A stretch of 61,399 nt of DNA, taken from the NCBI GenBank assembly GCA_000934385.1, contig KN880578.1, positions 1-61,399 on the forward strand, given 5' to 3'. This stretch comes from Cylindrobasidium torrendii FP15055 ss-10. Lineage: Eukaryota > Basidiomycota > Agaricomycetes > Agaricales > Physalacriaceae. A program made the translations under genes and the position numbers. Each line of letters begins with the position of its first letter. The stretch's first letter is position 1. The notes beneath the pieces are model-generated. The model ran no database searches. It saw nothing but the letters and a program-made list of their open reading frames with translations, and was not told where the DNA came from. This document shows positions 21,802 through 33,480 of this stretch, one piece after another.

Positions 21802-24159
21802 CTACAGCGGCGTCACTTGTAGTGGCATCTGTAGTCCTTCATCGAAGCGGTTCGCAATCCGCGGGGTTATGAACAGTCCTGGACGGCGTCTGATGTCTTT
21901 GGAACCCTCCGACATCTCAAAACGGAAATTCTCGAGCATGATGGTAGCGAAGTTCTGCATCTCTAACACTCTGACATGCCCCATCAGCATTCCATGGACA
22001 CACAATGCGCCCAAAGATACTCACGCGAATCTCCAGCCGATACAACTTCGGACACCACCGCCTATTATCACATACATGAACATCCCGCTGGGTGTGTGGC
22101 AGTTGTATGAACTTACTGAATGAGAGAATATTCGAGTACATCCCGACGTCGATTTGACTATCAGGTTTCTTCTCCCACCGCTCGGGGCGCCAAAGGTGAG
22201 CATCACGACCCCAAACAGCTGGGTTCCTGAAAGCTATTGAGCTCTCTTCGCATGCTGGTTGAGAGCAATGCGCGCGTCAAGCTCACCGATTATAGCCATG
22301 CAAGGCGCATTCGATGAGTTGACCTTTTTTGACTGGGATGCGATCGATGATGTGCCCGTCCGTGGTGACTATGGGTTCGGAGAGAGGAATGACTTCGTCA
22401 AATTGTGCTTGTCGAGAGACAGCGCCAAGGATTGGATGGAAGCGGAGTGTTTCCTACCCAAAGGTGAGCAGCTGGTCAATGAGAGGGAAGTGCTGGAGAT
22501 TTGCCTTAATTACAGCGTTGAGCATCTTCATTCCGTCTGTGTCCTGCGCTGTAAGCGGGCTGTCTCCGAGACGTTTTCTAGTATCAAGGATCTCTTCGCG
22601 AACAGCATCTTGAATGTCCTGGCGCTTGCTGAGCTCATAAAACATCCATGTGAGGGTGGAAGAAGTTGTTTCTTGGCCTGCTGATATTATAGAGCTAAGA
22701 ACAAACTCAGGACTGGTAACGGCAACGGGAAAAAAGGATATACGCCGATTGGGAAAGTACTTCTTCTTCTGTAAGCTTTCTTTTCGGGTCTTCGCTTTGG
22801 TTCGCACGGACTGGACACTTAACGGTGAGCAACAACACCATCTGTCAGTCATCGCGAAGGGACTCACCAAAAATGCTCATAATATCCTTAGCACCATCGT
22901 CTATTGTATGCTGTCCCTTTGCCTCATCGACGATGCGTTTCGCCAGCTTCTTCGTAATTTCCTGAAATTGGAGCAGCCGAAGATGCATATCGGAGGGGGA
23001 GTACGCCATAAGAGTCTGGAGGGCGGGCACTTTTTCGAAAAACCACAAAAGGACACGCATTGACTTTGTCATGCTTGAAGCGTCGTCCCTATGTGATCAT
23101 GTTATATCGAGAGGCACATAAAGGCAACGAGACGCAAACATGAAGTGGGCCATGATCTTGCCCATCTCGCAGTCCTCGTCCTCTATGGCATTGAACTTGT
23201 GCGCAAAGGTGGCTGTGTGTATCGTAGAAGATTCCGTCACTTTTTGTATTTGAGATAAATGGATATATACATACTCTCGCCGATAGCTTCCAGCGTCGCT
23301 TTCCCAAAGTAGTGGCGCATATCGAGTACCTTCCCCAGTCGACCAAGGTCAGCCATCATCTTGTTCGCAAGCTACATCGTGGTTTTCATCAGTGAAGCAG
23401 TACAGAGAGAGATATCTTTACGTCTTTCCCCACGCGTTGAAATAAGGGTATCGCAGCTCTGAGCTGGCTCTCTGAAAACGCGGGGCCGAGGAGTCTTCTG
23501 AGGCGCTGATGTGTCTTGCCTATGGGTCGAGTAGTAGAGAGTCAGCCCCATGAAAAATTCGGAATCAACAGGCTACGCACCATCCGCATTGAGAATTCCC
23601 TTGGTCCCTGTTAGTGCAATGCCCGTGAGGATGATCTCAGGGGACTTTTCGAATCTGTAAGTGGACGTGTGAAGAATGTGCTGGAGGGCCCTGGGGTCAG
23701 ATGTCATGAGAACGTCGGTCTGGGATGTAGAGCAGTGGTAAGCGTGAGAGCCTATGAGGAAAATGTTCACGCACACCGAATGTTCCTTTCAGCTTAAGAG
23801 TAGCACCATGCTTCTTGAACCACGAAAATTCAAGATCTCCGGCCTGTTCTTGATCTGCCCAAATGTCGACGAAATGTCCTAAACCGTGGGGTCAGTATGG
23901 CAAGACAACTGTGCACGGAGTCGAACGCGGTTAGGGCTCAACGATTGCTTTCCATGAATAGGGCATGAATTGTGTTACCTGCGACCCACGAAGGAGAAAT
24001 AGGACCCGGTACATATGCAGGAAGGCCGCTTTTACAGATATTATCACATAGACAAAGGATAGCCCCGCCAATAGCAGTCGCTAAAGCGATTGTCCAGAGG
24101 GGAACAGACATGATTGCCAGTGTTCTCGTTAGCATACGAAAGTATTTAAGCGTTTTCAT
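21802..24159 (-). CDS. Cytochrome P450 monooxygenase
   Basis: A membrane-bound haem-thiolate monooxygenase of the ER. The N-terminus has a hydrophobic anchor (MLTRTLAIMSVPLWTIALAT) and a proline hinge (YVPGPISPSW). The I-helix oxygen-binding motif is AGQETTSST, the K-helix region follows with ETLRFHP, WRPERW is the PERF-type element, and the haem-binding loop reads FSGGVRSCIGWRFA after splicing (Cys is the axial ligand). All core elements appear intact. About 12 short introns. The first ATG in this frame is at 24159; an open frame extends further upstream but without an ATG. Substrate unknown; basidiomycetes carry many such genes for xenobiotic or secondary metabolism, and no backbone enzyme lies nearby. 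Confidence 0.9.
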
Positions 24160-25395
24160 GGGATCTCGCGGGTCCGAGGTGGCGTGAATTTTACTGAGTG
24201 TCCAACTCAAATCTTATCTTTGGCTTTTCTTCAAAGTGAGAGACGTAATTAAGGGTGGTGCGTTCAATAAGATTTTGATGGACGCAATGGAGGAGATATC
24301 GTCTGCTGTAGCTGTACTATCCAGTACTATCCTCACCGTAAGGTGGTGCCGAATGCAAGATCTGACGACGTTCAGCAACTACTGCGCGCTCGGTGCATGC
24401 ATTAGTGTACACCTAGAACTATACTCATATCTCGGGTTTTCTGGTGAACCACCAGATATTGATTATAACCTTCCGTGTCTGGAGTCCCATATACCTCGTG
24501 AGGTTTAGCTTATCGTATCTTATGACTACACGGCTCATCATCGTACTTCTGAATTCGTTCAAGCTTTCATGTACAGCAAGTCTTCTAACATTATGATTGC
24601 CGGCATAGCCGATTGATCTGGCCCGCGATCTGCATCGCTTACTTTTCTACCGCCATCCGGGTCTTCAAATTTCAAATCTCAAGATCTCACGGCTCAGCGT
24701 GTACGAACAGTTGGAAGGATCAACCACCAAAGTCGACATACCCTGGAAACAGCTTACACAATGTTTTCTTGTCAGGATGGAACTCCAATGCGTTGCACCT
24801 TTGGAAAACTCCTCGAAACTGGAGACCCTTTCAGTGTTCCAGTGCAGTACCCCCAAGGGTCTATCTACTTACGACACTGGCCACGATAGGGACATCGACT
24901 AACGCGAAATTTCAAGGGTTTCCTCGTATTGTGGGCAAATTTGGATCAAAATGTGAGCTTCAGAAGCTAAGTAGACCAGCAAGCGACGTCCGTCTAAGTC
25001 GAAAGTTGTAGCGACCGGGAGGCGTGCAAGAGGCTCGCTTGTTTGTTCTGCCTCGGGATCCCTCTGCTCATGGCCCTTGCGTGAAGGGCGCCTGCATACC
25101 CAGAACCTTCTATTCGCCTCGAATTGGTCACAGCACTATACTCACTCATGTGAACTTTCCCTTCAACCTCGCTCTTCTTCTTTGTTAGAATGTGGAAAAG
25201 CTGTTGCTCAAAGGCATCGTCCAACAGTATGGCTGAAATGCATGATTGTCGGAATATAAAATGACGATGGCGCGGGGAGGCAACGTTAATAACCCCTGGC
25301 TTCAAAACACAATTAATCCATAGATGGCATCCGCCCATAACTTAAAAAACCCAAAATGATAGTGTGAGGAACGATGGAAAATACAACCAGGAAAT
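24160..25395. other. Intergenic, no supported gene
   Basis: About 1.2 kb with open frames of up to 132 codons on both strands but no motif, good exon structure or repeat that I could recognise. P450 promoter sequence should lie in the left part. Confidence 0.4.
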
Positions 25396-26657
25396 CTATG
25401 TGGGTATTTCTATGATATCAGTTTCCTGCCTCGCACTCTTCAGATTACCAGCTTCCTCCTTTGCATCGCCGTCCCGTAGCCGCTGAACGTATTCCGGCGA
25501 CCGCACCAACTCAATCAGTCGCCCTCGCAATGACAGGGTAGTGCACATAGCGGACACTCCTGATATGTACTCGTAAGGAGCAGGCTCGTCGGACGGCGGA
25601 CACGCGGGGAGAGGTGGTGGCGGAGGCGGGCGGTATGGAGGCTCCTCAGGCTCGGGGGAAGATTCGATGACAATGTAATTTGGACGTGCTGGCTTTGCAG
25701 GACGTGCGTTTTGAGGCGTCGGACACGTCCATTTCGCCGATGCCGTGTCCTCGGCCATCACCTCGGGTACGCCGTAATCAGAGTTTGGCGCCGTCACATT
25801 CTCATCACGTTTCCTCTTGCGCGTCGATTTCGAGGCCCACATCGCTGATGGTGTAGTTTCTTTCTCGTGGCTGTATTGCGCGTACACCGGCCGAAAGGCA
25901 ATTCGCTTGACTGCATCTGAGTGTTCAGCATTGGACACCGTCATTGGGGCTGGTATCGAAGAGTACTCCTCGCTGCTGCGGGAGACACTGGTTTGGTTGA
26001 CAGTACCCTTGGGGGTTCCACCAAGTCGGACAGCTCGAGCTGTGGAGGACGCGTATCTCGCCGAAGAAGAAGTAGTGGGAGGAGGTGTGTCCATCGACGC
26101 AGTTGAAGTCTGCCGAACCTTGCAGCGAGAGCACGTGCACAAGTCTTCGCAATACGGGCAAGATTGCACAAGCAAGCTCTTTGTCCTCGGAATAGGAATT
26201 CGTTTCGGAAGACCTTCGTAACTAACAAATGGAATAAGAAAGTGAATCACTAAGGGAACAGGTGCGAAACGACTTGCTGTTGAGTAAGACATCGTGCACA
26301 GAAGTTCTTCTTTCGGCAAGTTTGGTAGGTGCAAGAAATAACGAGGATATTCGTTCTCATGCGACAATGGTGGCAGACAGTGAAAGAATCTCCGCGAGGC
26401 CAGCCTCTAGACGTTTGGGTACGAGATAGTCGGCCGGCATCGTCTGAGGACGATCTACCAGATTGTGACGGTTGCCCGCCGCCGCTCATGTTAGTGATCG
26501 CACGTTCGGCGGCTTGTCGTTTGGGTCGTTTGGCGGAACCGGAAACTTCACTTGAAGGAGGCGGCTGTGTCACTTCTTTATCATCCTCGTCTTCACTACA
26601 AGATGCCCATGCCCATCGTTCGCGTAGAGGGATGTACCCAGGTTTTCGTGCCGGCAT
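25396..26657 (-). CDS. CXXC/R1-type zinc-finger protein, probable nuclear regulator
   Basis: The N-terminal half carries a cysteine-rich domain of the type called zf-4CXXC_R1 (named from the monoamine-oxidase A repressor R1): CHHCRMRT, then CTYQTCRKKNFCARCL, then CPYCEDLCTCSRCK. The spacing fits fungal members; related proteins are thought to be transcriptional or chromatin regulators. The rest is low-complexity, with basic patches (KSTRKRKRDE), a proline run and a motif R-x-VYAQYSH shared with the gene at 33481. Two exons (26278-26657 and 25396-26221) give 401 codons exactly if the intron uses a GC donor (CA|GCAAGT), rejoining CLTQ-H-YEGLPKRIPIP. With a GT donor the intron would be 38 nt. 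Confidence 0.75.
26222..26277 (-). other. GC-AG intron in the CXXC/R1 zinc-finger gene
   Basis: Donor GCAAGT, acceptor TTGTTAG, 56 nt; phase 2 on both sides and total coding length divisible by three. A GT donor would leave only a 38-nt intron with poor donor GTTCCC. Confidence 0.6.
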
Positions 26658-27732
26658 TCTTGAAAAGAGATGGAAAGCAGTTCCAGAAGCAGGGAGGAGT
26701 CCTAGGTGGCTGACGCGTACAAGAGTTGAAAAAAATCAAAAAGACGCGTGAGTTCGATGATGGTGGTAGAACAGAAGTGACATGCAAACACTTCGGGATC
26801 CGCCGCACCGAATCCCGTGCCGCACAGTCACTTCGGCTGATGCCGAAATCCCCCTGAGGGGCGTTGAGCTCTGCATTGAAAGCTGATTCTACTTGAAGTA
26901 GCTTGGAGTCGTGTTTGCGGCACTATTTCGAATGTAAATATTGAATTTTGAACGAAATCATGCGTTAGCCAGCACTTTTTGCAAGCCCTTGGGAATTCAT
27001 TTCCCCGCCTTGACAACGTTATGATTTAAACTTTTATCTCAGAAAATACCTTGGATTCTGACGTTCTTTGCATTATTCACGCAGCTGAGAAGTGAACATT
27101 TACGGCTCTTTGCGCCACGCGGCGATCAACGCCTTCCGACGAACAGTTGCCCAACAACTTATCACTCAGCACCAGGTTTGCTTTGTGTGCTTGTCAATGC
27201 AAAAATATATGCCTTTCTTTCTGTGTCCGACCTTGGCAAAGCTCCATGTCGGTGTCCATGGTATATTCCACGATGTGGTCCAGAGCCAATGCCACCGCCC
27301 AACCCTTCACTTGTCCGAAAGGTATAACTGCACAAAGTAGTAATGTACTTCCAAGAATAAAATAAGGGCGCGAAATCAGAGCAGCTTGTCGATCAAGCTA
27401 ACAAGGAAGAGCCACCATCTCAGTCACGTGCTCTCCTTTCCGCTTCGTCACCTGTGATAAACCCGCAGTTAATTCATCACATTCCAACCGGAATCATTGA
27501 GACGCGTTGCAGAAAGCACCGAATGGACGCAGAATGGCGAGGGTTGTGTATGCACGTGTGTCCGCATGGGTAGTGGTACAAAAGCTGCAAAGAGCTGCGA
27601 TCCCTTTCCATCTAACTATCACTGAGTCTATCGAGCCACCTCATCCAAAAATTCCCAGTATCCATAGATTGTATCGTGATTCCATCCTTTTGCTCGACCA
27701 TTCGCTCACACGGATTTCTAGTACCCACAAAA
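26658..27732. other. Intergenic, no supported gene
   Basis: About 1.07 kb, AT-richer than the flanking genes. Small open frames only. It carries the promoters of both diverging neighbours. Confidence 0.4.
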
Positions 27733-28803
27733 ATGGCCGTATTCGCAAATCTCTTCTTTATCGGGCTCGTAGCCGCGCTTGCTAGAGTTTGGTCGCAAGT
27801 CGCAGAAATTTCAAAGCTAGAGAAGCAACTCGAGGAGCATCGCGCGTTGGAGAGCGGTTTGAGCCGTGCGGCGGCAGAGGACGAGTTGCGGGACGAGCTA
27901 GAGCAGGCCCGGCGCGAACAACATGATCTTCAGGCGGAGCTTAGGCGCCAGGAGGAAGCGAAGCGCGCAGCGGAGAACGAGGTTCACGCGTGCAAGGAAG
28001 AGCTAAAGCAGGCGGCGCAGAGGTCACGTGATGAGATGGAGGAGGAACGGGCGAGGCATGGTATGGAGATGAAGCGTGCTGCAGAACAGGCGACCCAGCG
28101 TTTGCGCAAGGAGCAGCACGATATGCGGCGTCAGAAGGAGCTGGTTGAGAACGAGTTACGGGACTCCCGTGAGGAGACGCGGCGCGTACGCAGAGGGCTG
28201 GAGAAGCAGTTGTCTGAGGGGCGCGCACAGCTTTCAGATCTCGAGCGCACAGCTGCGCAATCAGCGAGCGACTTCAGCTTAATTCGGCAAGAGCTAGAGC
28301 AGGCGGCGCAACGATCACGTGATGAGCTCAACGACGAGCAAATGCAGCATGCGGACCTGAAGCATACGTCGGCGCTGGCGCTGAGCGAGTTAACTGTGTG
28401 TCAAGAGGCGCTGGAGAAGTCTCTACATGAGTCTGCGGAGCTTAGGAAACAGTTGGAGGAGGAGCGGATGCAGCGTGCAGATTTCGAGCGCAAGGCTGAG
28501 CAGTTGGCGAGCGAGGCCAGCAAAGAGCTGGATCGCACGCAGCATGCACGCGATGAGCTTGAGAAGCGGTTTGAAGAGGAACGGGCACAGCACGCAGACT
28601 CGATGCATGCAGCCGAGCAGGCAGAGGCCGCGTTGCAGGCATGCCGAGAAGAACTTGAACAGATGAAGTCGGCATGCGACCAGCTGGAGGAGGAGGCACA
28701 GGCTGTGGAGGACCAGATCAACGAGTTGACAGAGATTCAGGCGCAGACCATGGCGATGTTCGTTCTACAATCGCAAACCAAGGAGACGACGACCGTTGTC
28801 TGA
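27733..28803 (+). CDS. Membrane-anchored long coiled-coil protein with internal repeats
   Basis: One exon of 356 codons. The start AAAATGG has a strong context; an in-frame ATG at 27676 is less likely. A hydrophobic N-terminal segment (VFANLFFIGLVAALARVW) looks like a signal anchor. The rest is nearly continuous charged helix, Glu/Arg/Gln/Ala-rich, with heptad spacing and a poorly conserved unit of about 40 residues (for example ELKQAAQRSRDEMEEERARH and ELEQAAQRSRDELNDEQMQH). It probably forms a long dimeric rod beside a membrane (Golgi tether-like geometry), though no family is recognised and similarity to myosin-like rods is expected from composition alone. Unlike its neighbours it has no introns. 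Confidence 0.75.
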   Translation: MAVFANLFFIGLVAALARVWSQVAEISKLEKQLEEHRALESGLSRAAAEDELRDELEQARREQHDLQAELRRQEEAKRAAENEVHACKEELKQAAQRSRDEMEEERARHGMEMKRAAEQATQRLRKEQHDMRRQKELVENELRDSREETRRVRRGLEKQLSEGRAQLSDLERTAAQSASDFSLIRQELEQAAQRSRDELNDEQMQHADLKHTSALALSELTVCQEALEKSLHESAELRKQLEEERMQRADFERKAEQLASEASKELDRTQHARDELEKRFEEERAQHADSMHAAEQAEAALQACREELEQMKSACDQLEEEAQAVEDQINELTEIQAQTMAMFVLQSQTKETTTVV

Positions 28804-29085
28804 AGGCCAGGACGGAGGCCTGTGTACCATAGCTATAGACGATAATGATTCATGTGATACATATTTCGGATACCTTCAATTATGGAATGTAATCTATTGG
28901 AATGACCTTCACCGAGTTGAACGACGTCCTGTATACACGATGTTGGACAAGCGAAATTGACGCTCTCATCTGCCTCATCAGCGGCATTGGCCGTTGATTA
29001 CCCAGATAGTGAACGGAAGTGAACTTTGATTAACTCAACGAATAGTTAGCTATGTAGATATACGTTCTTCAGTAGCTGTCAAACG

Positions 29086-30886
29086 CTAATGCACGCCGCC
29101 ACTGGCCTGTCCTCCCCGCTTCCTGAAGCTCATAACGAATCCCACGACACACACACTCGCCGCGCCTGCAAAACACGTGCCAACATACACAATCATATTC
29201 TCATACTTGCCGTTCACCGGGAAGTTTGCCTTGGTAGACGCCGCCTTCCTGATCAGTGCAGACGAGATAGGCGTGGAGAGAATGTTGCCGATACCCCGAG
29301 AGAAAAGGAAGTAAGTAAAAAGCGTCGATACAAGGCGCGCGTCGTCTTCTATGTTTAAGGGTAAGCCACTCATGAAGCGAGAACGACATAAAGAACACGC
29401 ACTGGCCACAGGTCTGACGAAGCCAGACCATGAACTGCTCCATCCGCCCGCCAACATCCCATACACTATTCCGTACGCCACTAATCCCGCGAAGGTCTTG
29501 GAGAGCAGTCCCCAAATGATGAAGGTCGCAATGGAAGTCGAGAAGAGTGTACCAATGGCAAGAGACCATGGTTCAACGGTGTCGGAAAGATAGCCCATCG
29601 ACAAACGACCGACAACAGATGCACCTGTCGAAGATCTATGTTAACACACTCATTGAAGAAAGAGCGGAGAGCGGACCGTTGAGGAGAGCCACAGCCAACG
29701 CGCTCTTACTCGAGTCGATGCCAACCTCGCGCGCAAATGTCGGTAGCCATACGACAGGGACAAAGTACCCGAATCCTTGTAGTGTGTTTGCCATTAGTGC
29801 AAGCCACAAGCTACTGTGCCTCATCCATTCTCTGCTCACGGGCGCAGGCGCGCGCATTTGGGTGCGCGAGTCTGGGATGCGCGGTCGAACGAGCGGGATC
29901 AGAGGAACCAGAAGGAGCAGTATTCCTATCGCAAGTGCGCGTAAGGTGATGGTCAGGCCAAACTTGGCAATGAGGCGTGGAATGGTAAGTGGAAGGAACA
30001 GACCACCAACTGCGGTGCCTACGGAAATCAATCAGGTTTTGTGAGCCTGTGTGTTGGCTCGACATACCTGCGAAGATGATACCGTTGGCAGTCCCACGAC
30101 GCTCTACGAACCATTCGGAAACGTAAGAGATACAAGGGGTGTACAGGAGGGAACCACCAATAGCGTATAGAACGCCCTGCAGACAGACCAATGCCTCGAT
30201 CTAGTAATGTTGAAAATCAAGTCGGAATACTAGCGTGTCGGGGCATACCTTTGTAGCGTAGCTAGCACCAAATAGGCTGGCGAAGCAGAAGAATACTCCA
30301 ATCCACATTGACGTCCTACGATGGTACGGGTACCGTAACATGAATGGCTGGATCAAGAGGCCTGCAATACGAGTGAGAGTGTGTACACGGAAAGGACGAC
30401 CAACAGTACCGGAGCAGTAAATGACACCAGAGGAAGCCGGGCCAATTATGGGCAACAGAGTAGCTGCACCAGGTTGGGATGAATATTTGGGATCGTTCAA
30501 ATAATCTGGGGAAGCTTTCAGTGGAATGGCCTCATGCTGGAAGGGGATGAACGTACAATCCAGGAAGATACCAAAGGCTGAAGGGAAGCCCCAGACGATA
30601 GCCTCGACAAAGAAAGCCGCGACCAACTACACATTAGATAGCGTGTAAGTCAAACTCATGGAGGAGTAGTAAGGCGGGCGCTCCGGAACTGCCCACGATT
30701 TACAAAAGACCAAGCGGCGCGTCCACCGTCGACTGGGGCCAGCGACGATTCGTTCACAATGGAGGTGGTGGTGGAGGAAGCACTGGCTGGCTCAGAGGCG
30801 GTCCCACTCGGCTCGGGCGCAAACTGGGATGCGGACGACGGCGGTCGCGCCTCAAGCTCAATTGCTTCGGGCTTGGATAAAGCCAT
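29086..30886 (-). CDS. MFS transporter, monocarboxylate type (paralogue of the gene at 2830)
   Basis: Inverted second copy of the MFS gene near the window start. It has the same order: polar N-terminus with NESSLAPVDGG, helix-1 region IVWGFPSAFGIFLD, IIYCSG-LLIQPFMLRYPYHRR, YVSEWFVERRGTANG, LIAKFGLTITLRALAIGILL, RPRIPDSRTQMRAPAPVS, AYGIVYGMLAGGWSS, RGIGNILSTPIS and YENMIVYVGTCFAGAA. Intron positions agree with the first copy, but the third-exon boundary uses donor GTACTG instead of GC. It diverges mostly in the N-terminal tail and last helix. Transport substrate unknown; expected in the plasma membrane. Confidence 0.87.
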
Positions 30887-31005
30887 GATGGAGGTTTCGA
30901 GTCAAGTTGAAGAACAGTGAGCCCTTGTACGTAGACCGGACCGACAAAGCCGATATGTATTATTTGGATTAGAGTACGTCTTGGCATCGTCTATATGCGT
31001 CAAGT

Positions 31006-31543
31006 CTATGCAGATTTGAGCATTGTTGCAAGCTTCCCCGACCGGAAAGCTGCCAGGGTATCATCGCATCCTCCGAGGTGTGTTGAATCTGCAAATGCTT
31101 AGGTTGGTGGGCCAAAGGGATGACTGTGACGCACTAATGAAGACGTTTGGGACCGTGTACTGTCCAGTCTTCTCGGCCAGGTAGTCCTGAATGTGTCCTC
31201 CATCGTCCCGCTCATCAAGCCTGTGATTGTGGGTAAGCACTGGTTCAAGCAGCGGCGGACGACGCACTCGATGACTGTGGTCTGCGCGTCCGGGTATTTC
31301 TCCTTGAACAAAGTCTTTGCCTGTGTGCAGTACGGGCAGTAGGATTTCGAGAATATCGCCACTCTGTTCGATGTGACGGTTTCCTAGGCGCGTTTGAGTT
31401 GGTATTCCTTGCGCGGAGTTCTAGGTCCACACCTCGACGAGGTCCTTGACCGCGGTCAGGATTTGCTGGTTCTGCGAGCCCGCCGAGGAAGAGCCTCCAG
31501 CAGAGGAGAAATAACGACTGATTCCAGATAGACGCCCGAACAT
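31006..31543 (-). CDS. Dithiol glutaredoxin (class I)
   Basis: Four exons encode about 131 residues. The active site is CPYC (FSKSYCPYCTQAK), followed by the conserved TVPNVFIN-x-x-HLGGCDD segment that holds the TVP loop and the GG-C-D-D glutathione-binding motif. The last exon (STHLGGCDDTLAAFRSGKLA then TMLKSA) is read only after splicing at about 31080-31125, so the 31006 stop is the true one. The N-terminus (MFGRLSGISRYFSSAGG) could be a short mitochondrial presequence or membrane-proximal tail. It reduces protein disulphides and glutathione mixed disulphides using glutathione. Confidence 0.9.
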
Positions 31544-31721
31544 GATGATGGTGAGAGGGAAGGTGTGGAGTGCCTGCCGCAGGGATAATGGCAAGCATGA
31601 TCGCACAGCGTCCGCTGCCAAATACAGGTTATGTAACAGTCCATTGTTGAATGCTTGTACAGACGTATGTACAGTAGAATTGTCGAAATTAGAATGAAAA
31701 GTCTTTACAAGTTAAGCAAAA

Positions 31722-32993
31722 TTGGGCTTGGGGGTAATTGGTGAATATATTGCCGAGTCTCCGCCAGTGTGCTTCGAACTAAACTGCATTCCATCGTCTA
31801 TGGCCATGTCCGAGTCCATCGTCCACGACGAGTCGGGTCGTGACTCGCCTGAGATCGCACGAGCCAGAATCCACGTTGGTGCAATGCCCTTCGTCAGAAG
31901 CTAGTGAGCCCAAAGCTGTTACAGAGGAACTCGATGAAGAGGACGCACCGTGACAGGAAGTAGCACCGCTACCGCATACCGCGAGCCCCACCTTTCCGAC
32001 ACAAACTTGAGAATGAAAGTGGTGAGGAGAACTGCGGTGTATAGGACTGCAGACTCGGCAACAAGCTCAAGCACGTTGGAGTATGACCCTAAGGAAGACC
32101 CTCCAAGACGGCAAATCTTGACGATGCGGATGGTAATGGCGATACTACAGTAAATCGTGACAAGGATAGAGACGGCCATGTAGACCAAGGGAAGTATATC
32201 GAGAGCATTCATTGCAAAAACGACGTTGTAGAGGGCGAGGTCGTGGCCTTCCAGGTGAAGGCTCATCCCAATAATGACAGCAACGACCAATCCTTGTATG
32301 GATTAGCCATAGGCGCAGTGATAGCTTTAGAAATAATTTGACACACCTCCTGCAGCCACGGCGAAGACAAAAGGAAAGAGGATGACCTTCTTCAACCTTC
32401 CATACACGATAAATGTCCGCCAGATCTAAGCACACTAAGCAACCTCCAGAAGTCAAACGACACCCAGAAAACCCACCAGAACCAAGTCAGCAAGAACAAA
32501 GTTCAAAGACAAAACAGTTTCGCAGAAGATAAGCACTGAAGCTGATGCTGTTGCCTTGCATAGGTACTCGCCGTCCCCGCCGTGAGGCCCAAGCACATTA
32601 TAGAACGTTTTCCACTGGATGGCGAACACCGCGGTGACAAGGGCGTACATGATCATAGCGACAATGAAGAAGATGGGATTTCTGTGGATGCGAGAGCGGT
32701 GGGCAGCATACACATCTATCTGGATTGAGATGCGCTGCGTAGCATAAAACAAGCTGGTCTTGCGCACCTGAGTGTGTTCCTGTCCCTCTCCCTTCTTTCG
32801 ATCTCAATCCAAGCGAAATGGCTTGCCAAAAAACAAAGGAATATAATCCTTTATGCGCGAGTGCATGAGTTTAGTTAGATGTAGAAAAGAAAATGCAAGC
32901 TTACGTACCGTACGCCAATGTCATGAGCATGTTCGAGTTTATCATGGTCTCCCGCTCACGCGTGCAGTCCGTTAAAGCGTTGCCTATGGGCAT
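31722..32993 (-). CDS. Seven-helix membrane protein of a basidiomycete-specific family
   Basis: A 7TM protein unlike the receptors at 4.6-10.9 kb. Recognisable pieces: HRSRIHRNPIFFIVAMIMYA (helix 2 region), FVLADLVLIWRTFIVYGRLK and PFVFAVAAG (helix 4), a central pair of helices, LELVAESAVLYTAVLLTTFI, and LLPVTLLTKGIAPTWILARA near the end. The ADLVLIWR-x-x-x-VYG-R-x-KKV pattern is common in agaricomycete 7TM proteins of unknown function. The final exon (LLTKGIAP through SPITPKPNFA) needs splicing at a 49-nt intron near 31900-31948; the unspliced reading stops elsewhere. First exon starts at 32993; a GTACGT donor follows. Possibly a sensor, but that is not shown. Confidence 0.75.
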
Positions 32994-33480
32994 TGTGACT
33001 TTGTGTAGCGCAGGGGTACAGGCTGTTTGTGGGAGGGTGGGAAAGGCCCCAATATGAGAATGGATGCCTCTTATATACGCTACTTACTCCACGACCTCAA
33101 TCATCAACTGTTTCGTAGCGGGTTTCGTCTATTTTTCGATACTTTCGTTGCGTCAGGGCTGTGTTATGGACCGGGAGCACTAGAGCGGGATACTCTGTAT
33201 TGTCTGCTACATATGTTCAAAAAGAGAGGTGGCTGACACTCCGAGGGAGGATATTTTGCATTCTCAAGCTGCTGGCCAGATCCGATGATCGCGGATCATC
33301 ATCTCGATTGTTTCCTCCGGAACGCCTCCCGGCGATTCGGACGCTGGGACACACAACCTGGGACACACAAGCAGCTAAGGATGCCCAACATGACCCACAA
33401 AATTCCAGATAAAACGCGTTACGAATTGTCAGCATTTCATAGCAAGTAAATCGACGCAAGATCATGTAAGGACAATACGA
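32994..33480. other. Intergenic with a perfect short inverted repeat
   Basis: No exon. It contains a 7-3-7 inverted repeat at 33284-33300 and a two-fold 13-nt direct repeat near 33350-33375. Confidence 0.35.
33284..33300. repeat. Inverted repeat GATGATC-GCG-GATCATC
   Basis: Two perfect 7-nt arms with a 3-nt loop. Between the start of the 7TM gene and the end of the large gene; could be a dimer binding site or chance. Confidence 0.35.

Noticed and set aside
13242..24159. Secondary-metabolite gene cluster (SDR, P450, MFS)
   Set aside because: No terpene synthase, PKS, NRPS or prenyltransferase is in the window, and unrelated housekeeping genes lie between.
24160..24210. P450 start extending upstream to 24210
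   Set aside because: The frame is open but starts with TTG; the first ATG is at 24159.
31544..31621. Longer glutaredoxin N-terminus
   Set aside because: The upstream frame begins with TTG, not ATG, so the first usable start is at 31543.
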